Source: JBOHRE01 sp050732635 (lineage in GTDB: Bacteria > Gemmatimonadota > Gemmatimonadetes > Longimicrobiales > RSA9). From it: 64,000 bases of DNA. Where the stretch lies: assembly GCA_050732635.1 (NCBI GenBank), contig JBOHRE010000004.1, positions 9,690-73,689 of the forward strand, given 5' to 3'. Positions 32,395 through 41,446 of the stretch are shown in pieces. The notes under the pieces are model-generated. The model ran no database searches. It was not told the origin of the DNA and worked only from the letters and a program-made list of their open reading frames with translations. How positions within the stretch are numbered: the stretch's first letter is position 1; every line of letters starts with the position of its first letter. The position numbers were made by a program, and so were the translations under genes.

Positions 32395-32946
32395 CTACTG
32401 CTTGGCGTTCAGTTCTGTGTCCGGCGTCCGCTTGGTCGCCACTGTCACGATGTCGTAGTGCAGGAAAACGATCCCGCTCTTCTGGTACACGCGCTGCCCG
32501 GTCAGAGCCAGGCTGTGGCGGCCAGCGGGGGAAGGCAGCAATGGGCGTCCGCCGCCCAAGACGACGGGAATCACTGCCGGTTCGACCGTATCCACGCAGC
32601 CGAGCTCGAGGAGGCTGCGGAACAACTCTCCGCCGCCAAACAGCCAGATGTCTTTGCCCGGCTGGTTGCGAAGCTCATCGATCCGCTCCTTCACGCGATC
32701 CGCGATGATCGTGACGCCAGGGTGATCGTCCTGTCGAAGCGAGCGCGAGAAGACGAACACTTTCATCCCCGGGAATCCGTCCGAGACGACTTCGAACGTA
32801 CGACGCCCCATCAGCAGCGTATCGAACTCATCGAAGAGCGCCTTGAAGTCGATCTCGGGATCCATCACGATCCAATCGTATTCGTCGTTCGGTCCTGCGA
32901 TGTAGCCGTCGAGACTACACGCTACCTGATACCGAATCCTGCGCAT
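32395..32946 (-). CDS. Dihydrofolate reductase family protein (RibD C-terminal-like)
   Basis: A 183-residue protein from the ATG at 32946 (MRRIRYQVACSLDGYIAGP). The dihydrofolate-reductase/RibD_C fold is shown by SLDGYIAGPNDEYDWIV, DTLLMGRRTFEVV and DIWLFGGGELFRSLLELG. These NADPH-dependent reductases act on unknown substrates. It is directly followed by a DinB-like remnant. Confidence 0.88.
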   Translation of the reverse strand: MRRIRYQVACSLDGYIAGPNDEYDWIVMDPEIDFKALFDEFDTLLMGRRTFEVVSDGFPGMKVFVFSRSLRQDDHPGVTIIADRVKERIDELRNQPGKDIWLFGGGELFRSLLELGCVDTVEPAVIPVVLGGGRPLLPSPAGRHSLALTGQRVYQKSGIVFLHYDIVTVATKRTPDTELNAKQ

Positions 32947-33006
32947 GATCGGCTCCTGCCCAGAAGAGTGTCTCACGAGCGTGGTCTACCGCCTCTCGCT
33001 CGAGGC

Positions 33007-33612
33007 TCATCCCCGCGCGGCCCGAAATCTAGGAGTGAAACGCCCGGTTCGCCTCATGTACTCGGCGTAGCTGGAGCCGAACCTCGCCAGCAGGTGCGCC
33101 TCCTCTCGCCTCGCCAGCTGCGGTAGCACGGCGACCACACCCAGTACCACCAAGGCCATGAACCCATTCGCGGCGACAGCACTGAGGGCAGCCAGCAGCA
33201 CGACGGCTCCGGCATAGAGCGGATGGCGAATCCAGCGGTACGGACCCCAGGTCACGAGCTGATGCTCTTGCTTCGTCAGGATCGTTTCGCTGACGTTCGA
33301 GCCAAGGCTGCGGAACACCCAGAGCGTGAAGGGAATCGTCCCGGCTGCCACCGCGACTGCACTCCAACGGACGGAGCTGGGCAGGGAGACCTGAGCCCAC
33401 GACAGCGACCGCGGATACACGATGTAGAGCATCAGGATCGTGAAGAGTGGCAGTGCGAAGAGGAGACGCAACAGGATCAAAGAAGTGCCTTCGGCTCGCC
33501 TGGGAATGGGCGCGGCCACCTTGCGCGCGTGCGCTCGATGATAGCCCGAGATGAAGACCGTGATCCCGAGGATCAAGGCAAAGGCAACGCGAAAGCCCGA
33601 TTCCGCCTCCAA
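33007..33612 (-). CDS. Isoprenylcysteine carboxylmethyltransferase-like membrane protein
   Basis: About 201 residues. Start is a TTG at 33612 behind AAGGGGG; no ATG is available before the first helix. Four to five membrane segments lead to the ICMT signature: VTWGPYRWIRHPLYAGAVV and EEAHLLARFGSSYAEYMRRT. Bacterial members methylate small molecules or lipids, substrate unknown. A second, shorter ICMT-like gene is at 38897. Confidence 0.83.
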   Translation of the reverse strand: MEAESGFRVAFALILGITVFISGYHRAHARKVAAPIPRRAEGTSLILLRLLFALPLFTILMLYIVYPRSLSWAQVSLPSSVRWSAVAVAAGTIPFTLWVFRSLGSNVSETILTKQEHQLVTWGPYRWIRHPLYAGAVVLLAALSAVAANGFMALVVLGVVAVLPQLARREEAHLLARFGSSYAEYMRRTGRFTPRFRAARG

Positions 33613-33724
33613 TTCAGGCCCCCTTACAGCCCCTTCGATCCGCTGCGGTCCACGGACGAGCGCCCCTCGATGAGCACGTCGTTGCGTTGGCGGCGCGAGA
33701 TGAGGCCGGCTCGAGCGGCGTCGT

Positions 33725-34519
33725 TCATTCGCCCGCGGCCTTCGAAAACACGTGCAGCATTTCCTCTTCCGATGGAGGTTGCAGCACAGAGCGGGCTGCA
33801 AATTCCTGCGCCTGTGGGTAATCCGTATCCCGAATCCGCTCGGCTGCCGTCCTCTGATCGTACGCGGTATGTCGAAGCTGCAGGTCGGGGCCGAGCAGGA
33901 GCCAAGCGGCGCCCGGCTCGCCAAATGGCATGCCCACACTGCCCGCGTTCACGACTCGGACCCTGCCGATCACGCGGTCGAATTGCATATGCGTATGACC
34001 GCAGACGACGAGGTGCACGTCGAGTTCGTCGAACACCCGCAGGAGACGCTTTTCAGGTGTCAGCCGTGTGAAGATCTCGGTGTCGCTGCGTGGCGTGGCA
34101 TGACAGAACAGCACCTCACCCAGACCGCCGATCTCGAAACGGAGGGTCGTCGGCCAGTGAGCGAGTCGCCGCTTCTCTTCAGCGTCGAGCTGTCCGGCCA
34201 CCCAGCGCACGGCTTCCTGGGCCGGTTCCGGCAGGCCTCCCATGCTTCCGCCCGCAAGGCAGTCGAGGACCGCTGACTCGCCGTTACCATGGATGAACAG
34301 CGTGGGGATATCGAGGTTTCGCAGGTACAGCAGGGTCTCACGAGGCATCGGCCCTGGCAGCACGTCGCCGCCAACCAGTATCTGGTCCACTCCCAACCGA
34401 CGAATCTCCGGCACAACGGCCTCGAGAGCGGGCAGATTTCCATGGATGTCGTAGAGCGCTGCGACCCGCATGAAACGGTGTTTGCTAACACCAAGGCCCT
34501 CGTCTGCCGGAGCGTTCAT
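33725..34519 (-). CDS. Metallophosphoesterase (YfcE/MJ0936-like)
   Basis: A 264-residue calcineurin-like phosphoesterase. Metal-site motifs in order: AALYDIHGNLPALE, VGGDVLPGPMP, FIHGNGESAV, FCHATPRSD and VVCGHTHMQF. The start at 34519 follows GAGGAG; the ATG at 34471 is an alternative. It overlaps closely with the upstream VOC gene (two-base spacing between stop and start). Substrate unknown. Confidence 0.88.
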   Translation of the reverse strand: MNAPADEGLGVSKHRFMRVAALYDIHGNLPALEAVVPEIRRLGVDQILVGGDVLPGPMPRETLLYLRNLDIPTLFIHGNGESAVLDCLAGGSMGGLPEPAQEAVRWVAGQLDAEEKRRLAHWPTTLRFEIGGLGEVLFCHATPRSDTEIFTRLTPEKRLLRVFDELDVHLVVCGHTHMQFDRVIGRVRVVNAGSVGMPFGEPGAAWLLLGPDLQLRHTAYDQRTAAERIRDTDYPQAQEFAARSVLQPPSEEEMLHVFSKAAGE

Positions 34520-34520
34520 T

Positions 34521-35027
34521 TCATGATCTCCTCACCCTGCCCGATCTCGAGCACGGCTCCGGTCGCTCGAGATCCCGGACCAGCGGTCTTCTCGCTCCCT
34601 TTGCCGTGGTCTCTTCGACCCGCGTGGCAATCGTCCAGACGTGTCCGGCTGGATCCATGATCCACGCGACGCGGTCCCCCCAGAACTGGTTCTCGGCCGG
34701 AATCAAGACCTGAGCGCCCAGCGCGACCGCCCGCTCTACCGTGCGATCCACATCTTCGACGTAGACAAAAATGACCACCGGTGAGCTTCCGTCCGGGATC
34801 GGCGCTCGACTCGTCAACGTCGGCCACTCGGCCTCGATCATGATCATGGCGGGACCGATCGTCATCAACGCATGCGCGACCGTGCCGTCCGGACCTGGCC
34901 TCCGGCCGAGCTCGACGGCGCCGAAGGTGCTGGCGCAGAAGTCGATCGCACCGGCGGGATCCCGACAGAACAGTCTGGGGATGACGACCGACGAGTTGTC
35001 GGGAATGCCCTTCACCTTGGCTGTCAC
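34521..35027 (-). CDS. VOC family protein (PhnB-like)
   Basis: About 168 residues from a GTG at 35027 preceded by GGAGGAGGAT. VOC sequence VVIPRLFCRDPAGAIDFCAS, PVVIFVYVEDVDRTVERAV and GDRVAWIMDPAGHVWTIAT. The C-terminal ~25 residues (TTAKGARRPLVRDLERPEP) are unlike the family. The next gene starts 2 bp after its stop. One of nine VOC genes in this block. Confidence 0.86.
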   Translation of the reverse strand: MTAKVKGIPDNSSVVIPRLFCRDPAGAIDFCASTFGAVELGRRPGPDGTVAHALMTIGPAMIMIEAEWPTLTSRAPIPDGSSPVVIFVYVEDVDRTVERAVALGAQVLIPAENQFWGDRVAWIMDPAGHVWTIATRVEETTAKGARRPLVRDLERPEPCSRSGRVRRS

Positions 35028-35083
35028 ATCCTCCTCCGAATCTCGCCGAATGGGCGCGGCCCGGCGCTGAGAACCGGGTCGCA

Positions 35084-35371
35084 TCAGCGGCCCTGCTGCA
35101 CAACCTCCAGCACGGACAGGTCGGGCTCAGCGCCTGCTGCACGGAAAATCTGTACACCCTTCGGTGTGGCCCCTGAGGCTCTCATCGCCTCCAGCGCAAC
35201 CCGGCTGCTCCAAACCGTAATGATGTGCCATGACGTGGCCTCGCGGGCGTCTCGTGCGAGAAACGTCTCCACGATTCCTGTCGGGATATCGGCCGAGGCA
35301 TCGCGATAGGCCTGCTCTAAATCAGCCACCCGATCTTCCCGAACCTCTGCCTTCAGCACTGTGATCACCAT
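35084..35371 (-). CDS. Antibiotic biosynthesis monooxygenase-like protein
   Basis: A 95-residue ABM/YgiN-type dimeric barrel: MVITVLKAEVREDRVADLEQ, ETFLARDAREATSWHIITVW and ending LSVLEVVQQGR. Start ATG at 35371. Followed 57 bp later by the VOC gene. Between it and the next upstream gene (35372-35563) I see no convincing gene. Confidence 0.8.
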   Translation of the reverse strand: MVITVLKAEVREDRVADLEQAYRDASADIPTGIVETFLARDAREATSWHIITVWSSRVALEAMRASGATPKGVQIFRAAGAEPDLSVLEVVQQGR

Positions 35372-35563
35372 CTTTGTGCCTCCAAGTGCTCCGTCGGACC
35401 CCGACGAACGAACTGCGACTCAGTTGCCACACCAAAGGGCGCGCAAACGCCGGACGGGGCCGATCAGCCACGCAGAGAAGAAGATCAGACCGATGGCCGC
35501 ATGTGCGTGGCTTTCCATCGACTCCCGTCCGCGATCCTTGGCTACGGTACGGGGTTGCAGGCC

Positions 35564-36418
35564 CTATTCTGCGACCGCTGCGACGGCGTAGAGAACTGCT
35601 GGCGTCCACACCAACGCCTCGATCGGAATCTCACGAAGCTGCTCGCGCACTCTCGCAGCGCATTCTTCGCGGGCGTCGGGAGCGAGACTGGCCAACCGCC
35701 TCCGGGCTACCCCGCAACCCTGCTGCAGCAGCACCAGCGATTCATGGTCCCACCGCTGCTCGAACCGCTCTGTCCAGATCCGGATCGAATTGAATCCCAC
35801 ACCTTCGAGCAGGCGCGACACCTTCTCCGGGGTGTCGACCAGCTCGTGCTGGCGAACGCTCGGGTGGCGAGGATCCGGATCGGCGCCACAGCGATCCAAT
35901 TCTTCCGTCCAGATATCTGCACCGGGTAGACCAGGGTCATGCGACCACGTCGTCAGCCCCACCGATCCACTGCCCTGAAGGATCCGTCGTACCTCGGCGA
36001 GCGCACGCGCTGGATCCGGGCAATGGAACAGGACGAACATGAGCACTGCCACATCGAATGCCCGTGATCGAATCGCGAGCTGTTGCGCATCCATGACCGC
36101 AAGAGACGAGTGCCGCCCTTGGGCGATGCGTAGCATCCCCTCCGCGTAGTCGACGCCACAGATCTGCGCCTTGGGTGCCTTGGCCTGCAGGTGTGGGAGA
36201 ACAGCACCGACTCCGGTTCCGAGATCAATGACCCGGCGACACTCGTCGAGCGGAAGCGCAGCGAGTAGCGGCAAACCCATCGGCAGAATGACCGGCCCCC
36301 AAAGCCGGGCATATTCCTCCGCCGTGGAGGAATAGTCCTCTGCGAGGCGCTGCGAGACCGCTCTGGCCACGGGCACAGATGATTCCAGATACGAGGTGAG
36401 GTCAGGCCCCGCTCGCAT
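35564..36418 (-). CDS. Class I SAM-dependent methyltransferase
   Basis: A 284-residue methyltransferase starting at the ATG at 36418 (MRAGPDLTSYLESSVPVARA). Motif I is RVIDLGTGVGAVLPHL; CGVDYAEGMLRIAQ and FDVAVLMFVLFHCPDPARAL follow in the UbiE/Methyltransf_11 order. The frame continues upstream to 36664 without conserved content. Substrate unknown. Confidence 0.87.
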   Translation of the reverse strand: MRAGPDLTSYLESSVPVARAVSQRLAEDYSSTAEEYARLWGPVILPMGLPLLAALPLDECRRVIDLGTGVGAVLPHLQAKAPKAQICGVDYAEGMLRIAQGRHSSLAVMDAQQLAIRSRAFDVAVLMFVLFHCPDPARALAEVRRILQGSGSVGLTTWSHDPGLPGADIWTEELDRCGADPDPRHPSVRQHELVDTPEKVSRLLEGVGFNSIRIWTERFEQRWDHESLVLLQQGCGVARRRLASLAPDAREECAARVREQLREIPIEALVWTPAVLYAVAAVAE

Positions 36419-36497
36419 TGGGGGCTTTGCGGTCCTGCTACACCCGCTGGCAAACGAGTGATCTCCGCCAGACTTCCGGCTGGGGGTCAACGTCGCC

Positions 36498-36938
36498 CTA
36501 GCCGGCGGATGTCGCGCCCCAATCCTCGGGGGCGAGGTCTGCGATGTGTTGCGAAAACGTCCACCGGTGCCCCTCCGGGTCCTCTGCCGTGTACTGCCTC
36601 TCACCAAAGGGCATGTTCGTGGGTGGACTGACGATCTCTGCGCCCAACCGTGTCGCACGCTCATGGTGCGTGTCCACGTTCTCCACGTGAACGACCACGT
36701 ACTGAGTCACGTGACCGCGATCGGGCGGGCGAAACGGTCCGCCCTTTCGCCCTAGCATCAGCGCGCCCTCCGCCACAGCCAGTTGCGCATGGCTAACCCG
36801 GCCCTCGCGGTCCGCAGCGCGCAGCCGCTCCTTGAAGCCGAAGGCGGCACAAAGCCAACTGACGGCGCGAGCCACGTCGTCGTAGACCAGTACCGGTACG
36901 ACTGTCGCTGTGGGAGCTGATCGATTGGTGGTCGCCAT
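36498..36938 (-). CDS. VOC family protein
   Basis: A 146-residue VOC/glyoxalase-fold protein (VVPVLVYDDVARAVSWLCAA, TQYVVVHVENVDTHHERAT, YTAEDPEGHRWTFSQHIAD). The closing EDWGATSAG resembles small PhnB-like proteins. Start ATG at 36938. A core-like GTCAAC lies 7 bp left of its stop (36486-36491). Confidence 0.88.
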   Translation of the reverse strand: MATTNRSAPTATVVPVLVYDDVARAVSWLCAAFGFKERLRAADREGRVSHAQLAVAEGALMLGRKGGPFRPPDRGHVTQYVVVHVENVDTHHERATRLGAEIVSPPTNMPFGERQYTAEDPEGHRWTFSQHIADLAPEDWGATSAG

Positions 36939-37007
36939 GGTTCCTCCGCTATTCGGACGATCGTGGATTCGACCTGAGCGAGGCGAGCAGTCGAACCGTG
37001 GTCGTGC

Positions 37008-37562
37008 TCATTCGTGAACACCCAACCGCGCAAACAGCCCGGGGTAGTCCAGTACCAGCCCATATCCGTCCACCGTCAGATCCGCAGCGAAATCACTCCC
37101 CACGCTCTCGAACCGGAAAGATCTGCTGCCGATGCAGGTGTACGCCTGCACTGCCTTCTCGATACTCGACTCGAACGCATTGATGTAGACGACCTCGATC
37201 AGCTGGCGCTCTCCCTCTGCCAACTGTAGGCGGCGAATGGGAAGGGAATTGGTGAATGGAGTCGGCCATATGTCGACATCGATGCACCCCTGAAGCAAGC
37301 CCAGCTCCTCATCCTTCTCATTGCGCCAGGTGCCGCCCCTCTGCTTCAGGTCCAGGCGCCGCTCCACCGTCCGGCCACGGGCGACAGCGAGCTCCACCTG
37401 TGTGGTGCACCAGCGCTCATCCCACTGCACCTCGTACTCGATCCGAAACGCGCCCAGGTCGGGCTCATGACCGATGATGCTGCCATGAGCGGACATCGGC
37501 TGCAACGCCAGGTACTCGAGCCCGGCGCTGTCCGGACGCTCCATCCACAGCGACTGCCACAT
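37008..37562 (-). CDS. Putative glycolipid-binding protein (DUF1089)
   Basis: A 184-residue protein of the putative glycolipid-binding (DUF1089) family. Start ATG at 37562 (MWQSLWMERPDSAGLEYL). Family sequence: CIDVDIWPTPFTNSLPIRRL, QAYTCIGSRSFRFESVGSDF and LTVDGYGLVLDYPGLFARL. The structure is known to be a beta-rich fold; ligand is uncertain. Confidence 0.85.
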   Translation of the reverse strand: MWQSLWMERPDSAGLEYLALQPMSAHGSIIGHEPDLGAFRIEYEVQWDERWCTTQVELAVARGRTVERRLDLKQRGGTWRNEKDEELGLLQGCIDVDIWPTPFTNSLPIRRLQLAEGERQLIEVVYINAFESSIEKAVQAYTCIGSRSFRFESVGSDFAADLTVDGYGLVLDYPGLFARLGVHE

Positions 37563-37606
37563 CACCGCCTGTGGCTGAATCTGCTCGAACGACGCCGACC
37601 GTCCGC

Positions 37607-38119
37607 TCACCAAGCCCCGGCGAAGTCCTCGGCCCACGTGGCTTTCTCGGCCATGTCGATCTTCTTCATCTGCAGCATAGCGTCCATCGCTCGCTCGGCC
37701 CCGGGCGACTCCGGGTCCTCGAGCATCTCCTCCATGCCGTGCGGCACGACCTGCCAGGACACGCCATACCGGTCCTTCAGCCAACCGCACTGTTGGGCTC
37801 TCGGATCACCGCCCGCAGTCAGCTTCTCCCAGTAGTAGTCGATCTCGTCCTGCGTCGCACAGTTCACCTGAAGCGAAATCGCCTCATTGAACGTGAACAG
37901 CGGTCCTCCGTTCAGGGCGGTGAAGGACTGTCCATCGAGTTCGAAGGCGACCGTCATCACGGATCCGGCCGGCCTCTGGTGAACGTCGAATCCGGCCTTT
38001 CCATACCGCGTGATCGCCACGATCCGGGAGTTCTCGAAGATCCCGACGTAGAACCGCGCGGCCTCCTCGGCCTGGTCGTCAAACCACAAGCACGGGCTGA
38101 TCCTCTGGGTCGTTATCAT
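37607..38119 (-). CDS. VOC family protein (3-demethylubiquinone methyltransferase-like)
   Basis: A 170-residue PhnB-like protein: ISPCLWFDDQAEEAARFYVG, LDGQSFTALNGGPLFTFNEA and QQCGWLKDRYGVSWQVVPHG. This branch was formerly labelled 3-demethylubiquinone-9 3-methyltransferase but lacks a SAM site. Start ATG at 38119, stop 45 bp before the DUF1089 gene. Confidence 0.9.
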   Translation of the reverse strand: MITTQRISPCLWFDDQAEEAARFYVGIFENSRIVAITRYGKAGFDVHQRPAGSVMTVAFELDGQSFTALNGGPLFTFNEAISLQVNCATQDEIDYYWEKLTAGGDPRAQQCGWLKDRYGVSWQVVPHGMEEMLEDPESPGAERAMDAMLQMKKIDMAEKATWAEDFAGAW

Positions 38120-38188
38120 GGTTCTCTCGGTTCCTGAGACGAGCGGCTAGGCTGTCGGGCCTGTATCACCTGGGCCCATAAAACGGCG

Positions 38189-38797
38189 CTATCCGCCGCC
38201 AACCTCGAATCTTTGCATGAAGTAGTAGTGGTTCTCGCCCTCGTCGTCGGCTTCACCGAGCACGACCAGGCCCGCCGCCTCGAGTATGTGCCGGTACCGA
38301 TCGGAACCCAGCGACAGGGACGTTCGCCCGGTCAAGCTGTCTGGCCACTCGGACGCCTGCCCTGGAGCGGTGAACAGAAATCTGCCCCCACGCTTCAGGG
38401 CCCGCGCGACCTTGTGAATCAGATTCGTTTGAGCATCGGGTGTCAGCAGAAACATCAAGCCCCACGCAACGACTGCGTCGAACGCACGACCGAAGAACCG
38501 CGATTCCTCGACGGCGGCACACTCGGCAAGCGCATCCGGGAAGCTCGTTCGGAACGCAGCAATCATACTCGGCGAGGAATCGACGCCGTAGACGGTGAAG
38601 CCTGCATCGACCAGGACTCGTGAGATCGGCACGCCATGGCCGCATCCCAAATCGAGAACGGCGCCACCATGCGGCAGAGCTTGGGCCCAGTCGCGCACGG
38701 TTGCGGCACCTACGCTCGACCTCGTCCGCAGAGCGATGAATTCGCTCGAAACGGCCTCGTAGCCATTGGAGCGGTCTGCCGGAACGGTGCTGATCAT
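38189..38797 (-). CDS. Class I SAM-dependent methyltransferase
   Basis: A 202-residue methyltransferase from the ATG at 38797 (MISTVPADRSNGYEAVS). SAM motif VLDLGCGHGVPISRVL, then VYGVDSSPSMIAAFR, FDAVVAWGLMFLLTPD and LKRGGRFLFTAPGQ. Small UbiE-like enzyme. A CCATAAAAC core-like string lies 5-13 bp beyond its stop (38176-38184). Confidence 0.87.
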   Translation of the reverse strand: MISTVPADRSNGYEAVSSEFIALRTRSSVGAATVRDWAQALPHGGAVLDLGCGHGVPISRVLVDAGFTVYGVDSSPSMIAAFRTSFPDALAECAAVEESRFFGRAFDAVVAWGLMFLLTPDAQTNLIHKVARALKRGGRFLFTAPGQASEWPDSLTGRTSLSLGSDRYRHILEAAGLVVLGEADDEGENHYYFMQRFEVGGG

Positions 38798-38896
38798 CGC
38801 TTCGCGTAAACCCAAGGGCGATCCTACGAGAAATAAGCAACCGACGACGGCTGGCGGCACGGAAGTGGGCCCGCCTAAACTGCCTGGATTCCGGTC

Positions 38897-39373
38897 TCAC
38901 CGCCTTGGAAGCCACCGCCCCACACGAGTGCGGTACTCCTCGTATTCTGCTCCAAACGTACGTGAGAGAGTACGTTCCTCGTACAGCCTCACGAACAGCA
39001 CCGTGGCCAATGCGAACAATGCGGTATACGCCAGCAATGCAGCGGACTCGTAGAACAGCGTGGCACCCAACAGAGCGAGTCCGGCACCTATATACATCGG
39101 GTTGCGTACGAAGCGGTACGGTCCGTACACGACGAGACGACGGGGCGGATCGAACGGCGCCGGAGTCCCGTGCCCCACGAGCGCGAACGTCACGACGCAC
39201 CAAACGGCCAATGCGGCACCCAGCAGGGTGATCGTTGCCCCGGCTAGCTGTCCGACGCCCAGTCCGGTCGGCCGACTCACGCCCGACCATTCGAGGACTC
39301 GGGCCGGCAGAACGATCAGCAGGAGGCCAACGAAAAGCGAGGCGTAGGTAAGCGCCCGAATCAGCGGGAACAT
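38897..39373 (-). CDS. Isoprenylcysteine carboxylmethyltransferase-like membrane protein
   Basis: A 158-residue ICMT-like protein with about four transmembrane segments (YASLFVGLLLIVLPARVLEW, ATITLLGAALAVWCVVTFAL). Signature: VVYGPYRFVRNPMYIGAGLA and EERTLSRTFGAEYEEYRTRV, ending RWLPRR. Start ATG at 39373. Related to, but shorter than, the gene at 33007. Confidence 0.87.
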   Translation of the reverse strand: MFPLIRALTYASLFVGLLLIVLPARVLEWSGVSRPTGLGVGQLAGATITLLGAALAVWCVVTFALVGHGTPAPFDPPRRLVVYGPYRFVRNPMYIGAGLALLGATLFYESAALLAYTALFALATVLFVRLYEERTLSRTFGAEYEEYRTRVGRWLPRR

Positions 39374-39508
39374 GGTTCACCTAGCAATGAAAAGCCACCG
39401 TGCGTGAGGCGCGCAGCGCAGACGCGCTGGACCGATTGTCATACGACCGTTCTGGCGCTCTCGGCACGGCCGATCAACTCGGATCTGCTGTTGAGCTCGA
39501 CGCTGTTC

Positions 39509-40342
39509 TCATGCCTTCCGCGCGATCACGAGCAGATGGCCACTCGCGCCGAGAAGCGGTTCCTCGGCTTCGATCTGACGTAGATAGTCGAGCAGCTGCG
39601 CGCGGCTTGCTGCGTCGGCCCAATACCGATCGAAATGACCGAGGATCCAAAACGGCCCCTCAACTGCCAGAAGCGCTTCCACCGCGAGTCCGGCGGCCTC
39701 GACCTCAGTGCGCAGCTCGCGTGGATGGTGGAAGAACGCGGTCGTGAAATAGTCGACGCGGTCCGTGGGGTTACGGTGCTGGCCCTCCTGGAGGTCCCGG
39801 TCCACGATGCTCACGAACGCCGGGTCGCTCATGAGATTCCGCGAATAGCCATCCAGCAACGAGGCAAATCGCGAGATCGCTGCAGCGATCATCACGCCTC
39901 TGGGCCGCAGCACGCGGCGGACCTCGCCGAGCGCCGCAGCTCGGTCAGCGGCCTCGGTCAGGTGGTAGAGCGGCCCGAGCAGCAGCACAGCATCCGCGCA
40001 TTCATCTGCTACCTCCAAACGACGCGCGTCGCCCACGCGTGCGCCTCCGGCGAGGCCCTTGGCGACGAACGCGGCCGTTGCTTGCTCGACGTGGAGCGGA
40101 ACCGGATCGATCAGCTCGACCTCATATCCTCGTTCCAACAACCAGACCGCATGCACACCTGCCGCACCTCCTACGTCAAGGACTCGAGCCGACGGCGACG
40201 GTAGGAAGCGAGCCAGGATGTCCTGTGTTCGGACTCGCTCGAGGTGTCCCGGGCCAGCGCTGAGACGTTCTGACTCGGCCCAACGCGCGTAGTAGCGCCG
40301 GAGCTCATCGAGATCAGCCGATGCGTTCTCGCGCTCGCTCAT
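39509..40342 (-). CDS. Class I SAM-dependent methyltransferase
   Basis: A 277-residue methyltransferase. Motif I is ARVLDVGGAAGVHAVWLLER; VLLLGPLYHLTEAADRAAAL and RVLRPRGVMIAAAISRFASL are family-like and typify GenR/UbiE-related small-molecule methyltransferases. Ends with GASGHLLVIARKA. Start ATG at 40342. Confidence 0.88.
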   Translation of the reverse strand: MSERENASADLDELRRYYARWAESERLSAGPGHLERVRTQDILARFLPSPSARVLDVGGAAGVHAVWLLERGYEVELIDPVPLHVEQATAAFVAKGLAGGARVGDARRLEVADECADAVLLLGPLYHLTEAADRAAALGEVRRVLRPRGVMIAAAISRFASLLDGYSRNLMSDPAFVSIVDRDLQEGQHRNPTDRVDYFTTAFFHHPRELRTEVEAAGLAVEALLAVEGPFWILGHFDRYWADAASRAQLLDYLRQIEAEEPLLGASGHLLVIARKA

Positions 40343-40386
40343 GCGTTCCCGATTCTCTCACCGAACTCCGCCTCCGGGCGCCATCG

Positions 40387-40791
40387 CTAGTCGGGCTGAG
40401 CAAATACAAGCGCGTACCCGTTCGGGTCTCGGACTACGAACTCGGTTTGCCCGTAATCCTGATGCCCGAGCGGTTCCAGGATTGTCACATCTTCGAGCCG
40501 TGAGAGCCTTTCGAAGAGCTGATGGACGTCCTTCGTCTGCAAGTAGAGGTTCCATACACCGCCTTCACGTTTGTCATAGAGATCGGGCTTCCGGTAGCCA
40601 TCGAGCTGCTGCAGGAAGATCGTCACCTCATCCCTGGTCAAGATGCAGAAGTCGTGCGGCGGTGATGCAGGAACTGCACGCGCGGCAAAGCCCAGCTTGG
40701 CAGAATACCACTGCATGGTGGCGGCGATGTCGCCGACCAGAAACACTGGCACCGCCTCGTAAATTTTCGCCTCGACGTTGTCGTGCGCCAT
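40387..40791 (-). CDS. VOC family protein
   Basis: A 134-residue glyoxalase/bleomycin-resistance-type protein from the ATG at 40791 (MAHDNVEAKIYEAVPVFLV). Core: MQWYSAKLGFAARAVPASPP, GVWNLYLQTKDVHQLFERLS and FVVRDPNGYALVFAQPD. The longer frame to 40938 runs through the neighbouring gene end and attC-like tract. Confidence 0.87.
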   Translation of the reverse strand: MAHDNVEAKIYEAVPVFLVGDIAATMQWYSAKLGFAARAVPASPPHDFCILTRDEVTIFLQQLDGYRKPDLYDKREGGVWNLYLQTKDVHQLFERLSRLEDVTILEPLGHQDYGQTEFVVRDPNGYALVFAQPD

Positions 40792-40897
40792 CACCCGCTC
40801 CGATTCGGGTAGCCCTCCCGACACGTATGAGCTCGAGCCACTCCACTCACTGAGCAATGCCAGACGCCGCGCAGCGCGAGCGCCGTAAGCCGTCGGG

Positions 40898-41119
40898 TTA
40901 GGCGCTGGCCCGCCGCCCAATGCGTCCACGTTTGGCAACGAATACCGTTAGCGCGACAAGGACGGCAAGGCCAAGCACCTCGCCAATCATCGAAGCGCCG
41001 CGTGCTATTTCGTAGCCCAACTCGACAACCGAAGCTCCAACCAGCACCCCGACTGCGTACAGCACCCACACTTGAGCAAGGCTCGCATCGGAATCCTCCA
41101 GAACTAAAGCGTACGGCAA
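40898..41119 (-). CDS. Small two-helix membrane protein
   Basis: A 73-residue protein with two hydrophobic helices (VWVLYAVGVLVGASVVELGY and MIGEVLGLAVLVALTVFVAK) and a basic tail. The start is a TTG at 41119, or a GTG at about residue 18. The TAA stop (40898-40900) is embedded in GCCTAAC, the R'' core consensus of attC sites, a frequent arrangement in integron cassettes; the matching left arm is too eroded to call a full site. Unknown family. Confidence 0.55.
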   Translation of the reverse strand: MPYALVLEDSDASLAQVWVLYAVGVLVGASVVELGYEIARGASMIGEVLGLAVLVALTVFVAKRGRIGRRASA

Positions 41120-41216
41120 TCAGCAGCCCGTCAGCGCCGCGCAGCGGTAACCGTCATGTCAGCCGAAGTGATCCGCCGCGGTGGCCTCGGCCACCTCTCT
41201 CGGCGTCGCGGAGCTG

Positions 41217-41385
41217 CCCGCGCTGACTCAGCCCGAGCACCTGCAGCACACCTTCCAGACCGTGGATCGCTGCACCCGTCGGCCCACCACCTTCACCCTG
41301 CCGCATGATCAACACGGCCCGCATCCCGGCTCCGCCCACCCTCCACGTCATCGACGACCGTATCACCTACATGGAGCACGCGAGC
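41217..41385 (-). pseudogene. HAD hydrolase C-terminal fragment (frameshifted)
   Basis: This stretch is an obvious diverged copy of the end of the intact HAD gene at 47123-47830. The minus strand reads VLHVGDTVVDDVEG in one frame, shifts near 41339, and continues GMRAVLIMRQGEGGGPTGA and GLEGVLQVLGLS, against HVGDTLEDDVEGARGAG and GLEGVLQMLGLS in the intact gene. The DNA match is visible along the full length. The 5' two thirds of the gene is absent. Nothing else is recognised in 41120-41490. Confidence 0.8.
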
Positions 41386-41446
41386 GGGCGGCACAGTCAC
41401 AGATCGGCCTCCGGTTTCACAGACGATGCTGAACTGGCCCCATTGT

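Noticed and set aside
34480..34490. GCTAACACC near the metallophosphoesterase start as an attC core
   Set aside because: It is part of a short palindrome inside the coding start region, with no pairing arms nearby.
35372..35563. Short minus-strand frame MESHAHAAIGLIFFSAW... between the ABM and methyltransferase genes
   Set aside because: Thirty-two codons, no ribosome site, no recognisable partner.
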